NCBI GenBank assembly: GCA_963705885.1
Contig: OY970120.1
Coordinates: forward strand, 2,232,001 to 2,296,000
Reading direction: 5' to 3'
DNA length: 64,000 nt
Origin: MFD01275-c22 sp963705885
Lineage (GTDB): Bacteria; Actinomycetota; Actinomycetes; JACCUZ01
In this document: positions 61,615 to 64,000 of the stretch, piece by piece
How positions within the stretch are numbered: the stretch's first letter is position 1
Layout: every line of letters starts with the position of its first letter
The notes under the pieces: model-generated
What the model was told of the DNA's origin: nothing
Seen by the model: the letters and a program-made list of their open reading frames with translations, nothing else
The model's database searches: none
Made by a program: the position numbers and the translations under genes

Positions 61615-64000
61615 ATGTTCGCTGCCACACTCCGCGGGATGCTCGCGCACAGGCTGCGCCTCGTCCTGACCACCGCATCGATCGCGCTGGGTGTCGCGTT
61701 CCTCTCGGGGACGCTGATGCTCACCGACACCATGAAGCTGGCCTTCGACCAGCTCTTCGGCAAGGTCTCCTCGGGGACCGACGCCGTCGTCCGCCAGGAG
61801 ACGGCGTACACGGAGTCCGCCGGCGTCAGCGTCAGCCGCAAGCCGATCCCCGCCACCGTCCTCGACGAGGTGCGCGGCGTCCCCGGGGTCGCTGCCGCCG
61901 AGGGCGCCGTCACCGGGTACGCCCTGCTGACCGACACCGACGGCGAGGCCGTCCTGACCAGCGGCGGCGCGCCGACCATGGGCTACAGCATGCCGCGCGA
62001 CGCTGGACTGCGCGGCGACGTGAACCTGCGCTCGGGGCACGCCCCCAGGGGTCCCGGCGAGGTGGCGATCGACGCCAGCTCCGCCGAGGACCACGACATC
62101 GCGCTGGGCTCCACGATCACGGTTCTCTTCCGGGGACCGACCGAGGAGTTCACGGTCGTCGGCACCGTCGGCTTCGGCGACGAGAAGGACCTCGGGGGCA
62201 CCACCTCGGCGTACTTCGAGCCCTCGACGGCGCAGCGCGTCCTCGGGGCGCCGGACGTCTACGACGAGATCCAGGTTCGCGCCGCCGACGGCGTCAGCGA
62301 CACGGTCCTGGCGAAGCGTCTGGACGCCACGGTCCCCGACGGCGCCGAGGCGGTCACCGGGGCGCAGGTCGCCGAGGAGGCCTCCGACGCGCTGCACGAG
62401 GACTTCCAGTTCCTCAACATCATGTTCCTGGTGTTCGCCGGCATCGCGCTCTTCGTCGGCTCGTTCATCATCTGGAACACGTTCACCATGATCGTGACGC
62501 AGCGCTCGCGTGAGATCGCACTGCTCCGGGCCGTCGGCGCGACCCGGCGCCAGATCAAGCGCAGCCTGCTGGTGGAGGCGACGGTGCTGGGCCTCGGCGC
62601 CTCGGCGGTCGGCGTTGCGCTGGGGGCGGGGGTGGCCAAGGGGCTCAACGCCCTGATGGCAGCCATCGGCTTCAGCCTGCCGAGCACGTCGCTGCAGGTG
62701 GCGCCGCGCACGATCTGGCTGTCCCTCGTGGTCGGCACGGTCGTGACGGTCGTCGCGGCCCTGGTCCCCGCCCGCCGGGCGACCAAGGTGCTTCCCATCG
62801 AGGCGCTGCGGGACGCGACACCGGGCGCCAAGCGGCCGTCCAGGCTCCGGGCAGCCATCGGGGTCCTGCTGACCGGTGGGGGCGTCGCGGCCATCCTGAA
62901 CGGGCTCTACGGCGGCGGCGGGGGACAGCTCGTGCTGCTGGGCATCGTGGGATCGCTGGTCGGCGTGATCACGCTGACCCCGTTGGCGGCCCGTCCGTTG
63001 GCGGCCGCGATCGGCGCGCCGCTGCGGATGCGCGGGGTCTCAGGTGACCTGGCGCGGCAGAACGCGATGCGCAACCCGCGTCGTACGGCCTCGACGGCAG
63101 CCGCGCTGATGATCGGCCTGGCGCTGGTCGTGAGCATGGGCGTGTTCGCCTCGTCGCTCAAGGCGTCGTTCGGGACCGTCCTGGGCGACTCGACGAAGGC
63201 CGACCTCTACGTCGTCTCCGCCAGCGTCCAGGCCGAGGGCTTCAGCCCGGAGGTCGCGAACGTGGTGGCCGACGTGCCCGGCGTAGCGGCCGCCTCCTCC
63301 CTCGGGTGGGGTCAGGTCAGGATCGACGGCGCCGGCGCGAGCTACTCCTCCGTCGACCCGGCCACGGTGGAGGATGTGCTCTCCCTCGACGTGACGTCGG
63401 GCGCGGCGACAGACCTCGGGGACGACGGCATCCTGGTCTCCGAGCAGGCTGCCGAGGACCACGGGTGGCAGGTCGGCGACGTCCTGCCCGTGGAGTTCGC
63501 CGCCACCGGCGACCAGCAGCTGCAGGTGCGGGGGCTGTTCGCCAGCAACACCTTCCTCAACGGCGACTACCTGGTCAGCCTCGACACCCAGGAGGCCAAC
63601 CAGACCGACCGGCTGCTCACGAACACGCTCGTGACCACCGCGGCCTCTGCGGACCAGGCGGCCGTGCAGCACCGGATCGACGCGGCGCTGGCCGACCACC
63701 CGGACGCGAAGGTGCTCGACCAGCAGGGGTACGAGCAGGAGGCCGGCGGCATCATCGACCAGCTGCTCACCTTCGTCTCGGTGATGCTCCTCCTCGCGGT
63801 CGTGATCGCGCTCCTCGGCATCGTCAACACCCTGGCGCTGTCGGTCTTCGAGCGGACCCGTGAGCTGGGCCTGCTGCGCGCGGTGGGCATGACGCGGGCC
63901 CAGGTGCGGTCGATGGTCCGCTGGGAGTCGGTCGTCATCTCGCTGATCGGGGCCGCCCTCGGCGCCGCCCTGGGGATCGGGATGGGACTGGCGCTGGCCC
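61615..64000 (+). CDS. FtsX/MacB-type ABC permease (3' end missing)
   Basis: At least 795 residues; the frame runs off the window. First half: one N-terminal span, an extracellular MacB periplasmic-core-like domain (residues about 45-245), then a three-span FtsX domain with REIALLRAVGATRRQIKRSL. A second copy follows: spans near residues 420-500, another extracellular domain, and the start of the second FtsX domain (TRELGLLRAVGMTRAQVRSM). Ten spans in two repeats is the usual actinobacterial form. It works with the ATPase before it. Confidence 0.93.
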   Translation, partial: MFAATLRGMLAHRLRLVLTTASIALGVAFLSGTLMLTDTMKLAFDQLFGKVSSGTDAVVRQETAYTESAGVSVSRKPIPATVLDEVRGVPGVAAAEGAVTGYALLTDTDGEAVLTSGGAPTMGYSMPRDAGLRGDVNLRSGHAPRGPGEVAIDASSAEDHDIALGSTITVLFRGPTEEFTVVGTVGFGDEKDLGGTTSAYFEPSTAQRVLGAPDVYDEIQVRAADGVSDTVLAKRLDATVPDGAEAVTGAQVAEEASDALHEDFQFLNIMFLVFAGIALFVGSFIIWNTFTMIVTQRSREIALLRAVGATRRQIKRSLLVEATVLGLGASAVGVALGAGVAKGLNALMAAIGFSLPSTSLQVAPRTIWLSLVVGTVVTVVAALVPARRATKVLPIEALRDATPGAKRPSRLRAAIGVLLTGGGVAAILNGLYGGGGGQLVLLGIVGSLVGVITLTPLAARPLAAAIGAPLRMRGVSGDLARQNAMRNPRRTASTAAALMIGLALVVSMGVFASSLKASFGTVLGDSTKADLYVVSASVQAEGFSPEVANVVADVPGVAAASSLGWGQVRIDGAGASYSSVDPATVEDVLSLDVTSGAATDLGDDGILVSEQAAEDHGWQVGDVLPVEFAATGDQQLQVRGLFASNTFLNGDYLVSLDTQEANQTDRLLTNTLVTTAASADQAAVQHRIDAALADHPDAKVLDQQGYEQEAGGIIDQLLTFVSVMLLLAVVIALLGIVNTLALSVFERTRELGLLRAVGMTRAQVRSMVRWESVVISLIGAALGAALGIGMGLALA

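Overview
The window comes from a high-GC actinobacterium. GTG starts are common, the division cluster has no ftsA, DivIVA is of the Wag31 type, MurE carries the meso-DAP motif, the SOS box is of the mycobacterial type, and ileS has an actinobacterial translational T-box leader. The carotenoid genes, the sulfite-oxidase/fasciclin pair and the gene order suggest a Geodermatophilaceae- or Frankiales-like soil organism. That placement is inference; no rRNA gene is present. I saw no insertion sequence, prophage, CRISPR array or tRNA gene. The window reads as ordinary chromosome.

Layout. 1-1654: 3' part of a molybdopterin oxidoreductase, then a fasciclin lipoprotein ended by two hairpins. 1748-4047: SDR (+), then VOC and LLM oxidoreductases (-). 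4079-11497 (-): carotenoid-modifying genes (GT2, CruF-like, CrtO/CrtI-like, CrtA-like) with a large secreted M14 carboxypeptidase among them. 11680-14160 (+): flippase-like, PAP2 and GDPD membrane-lipid genes. 14142-16317: PrmC-like methyltransferase, VOC, ABM-like and YbaK genes. 16336-23619 (+): a perfect SOS box, then DUF6504, a HEPN protein, a DnaE2-like polymerase, a methyltransferase and DinB. 23803-33429: DUF3040 (+), then a minus-strand string with two MoxR-DUF58 pairs, DUF4129 and a TgpA-type transglutaminase.

33534-52656 (+) is the division and cell-wall (dcw) cluster: mraZ, a 52-residue membrane protein, rsmH, ftsL, ftsI, murE, murF, mraY, murD, ftsW, murG, murC, ftsQ, ftsZ, pgeF, a YggS-family gene, sepF, a YggT-family gene and divIVA. 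Most junctions from rsmH to ftsQ are 4-bp GTGA overlaps, so the block is probably transcribed and translated together. Four GTGG repeats at exact 10-bp spacing lie on the mraZ promoter and look like the MraZ operator. ftsZ has its own promoters in the only long internal gap.

52670-64000: a minus-strand unknown gene and ileS with its T-box leader, then a stand-alone receiver protein (+), a histidine-kinase-like protein that has lost its catalytic residues and a canonical histidine kinase (both -), and a MacB-type ABC exporter (+) whose permease runs off the end. The most notable points are the GXHH form of the IleRS signature motif, the SOS-boxed DUF6504-HEPN-DnaE2 cassette without imuA'/imuB, the dual MoxR modules back to back with mraZ, the pseudokinase with a lone receiver, and the small dcw membrane protein.
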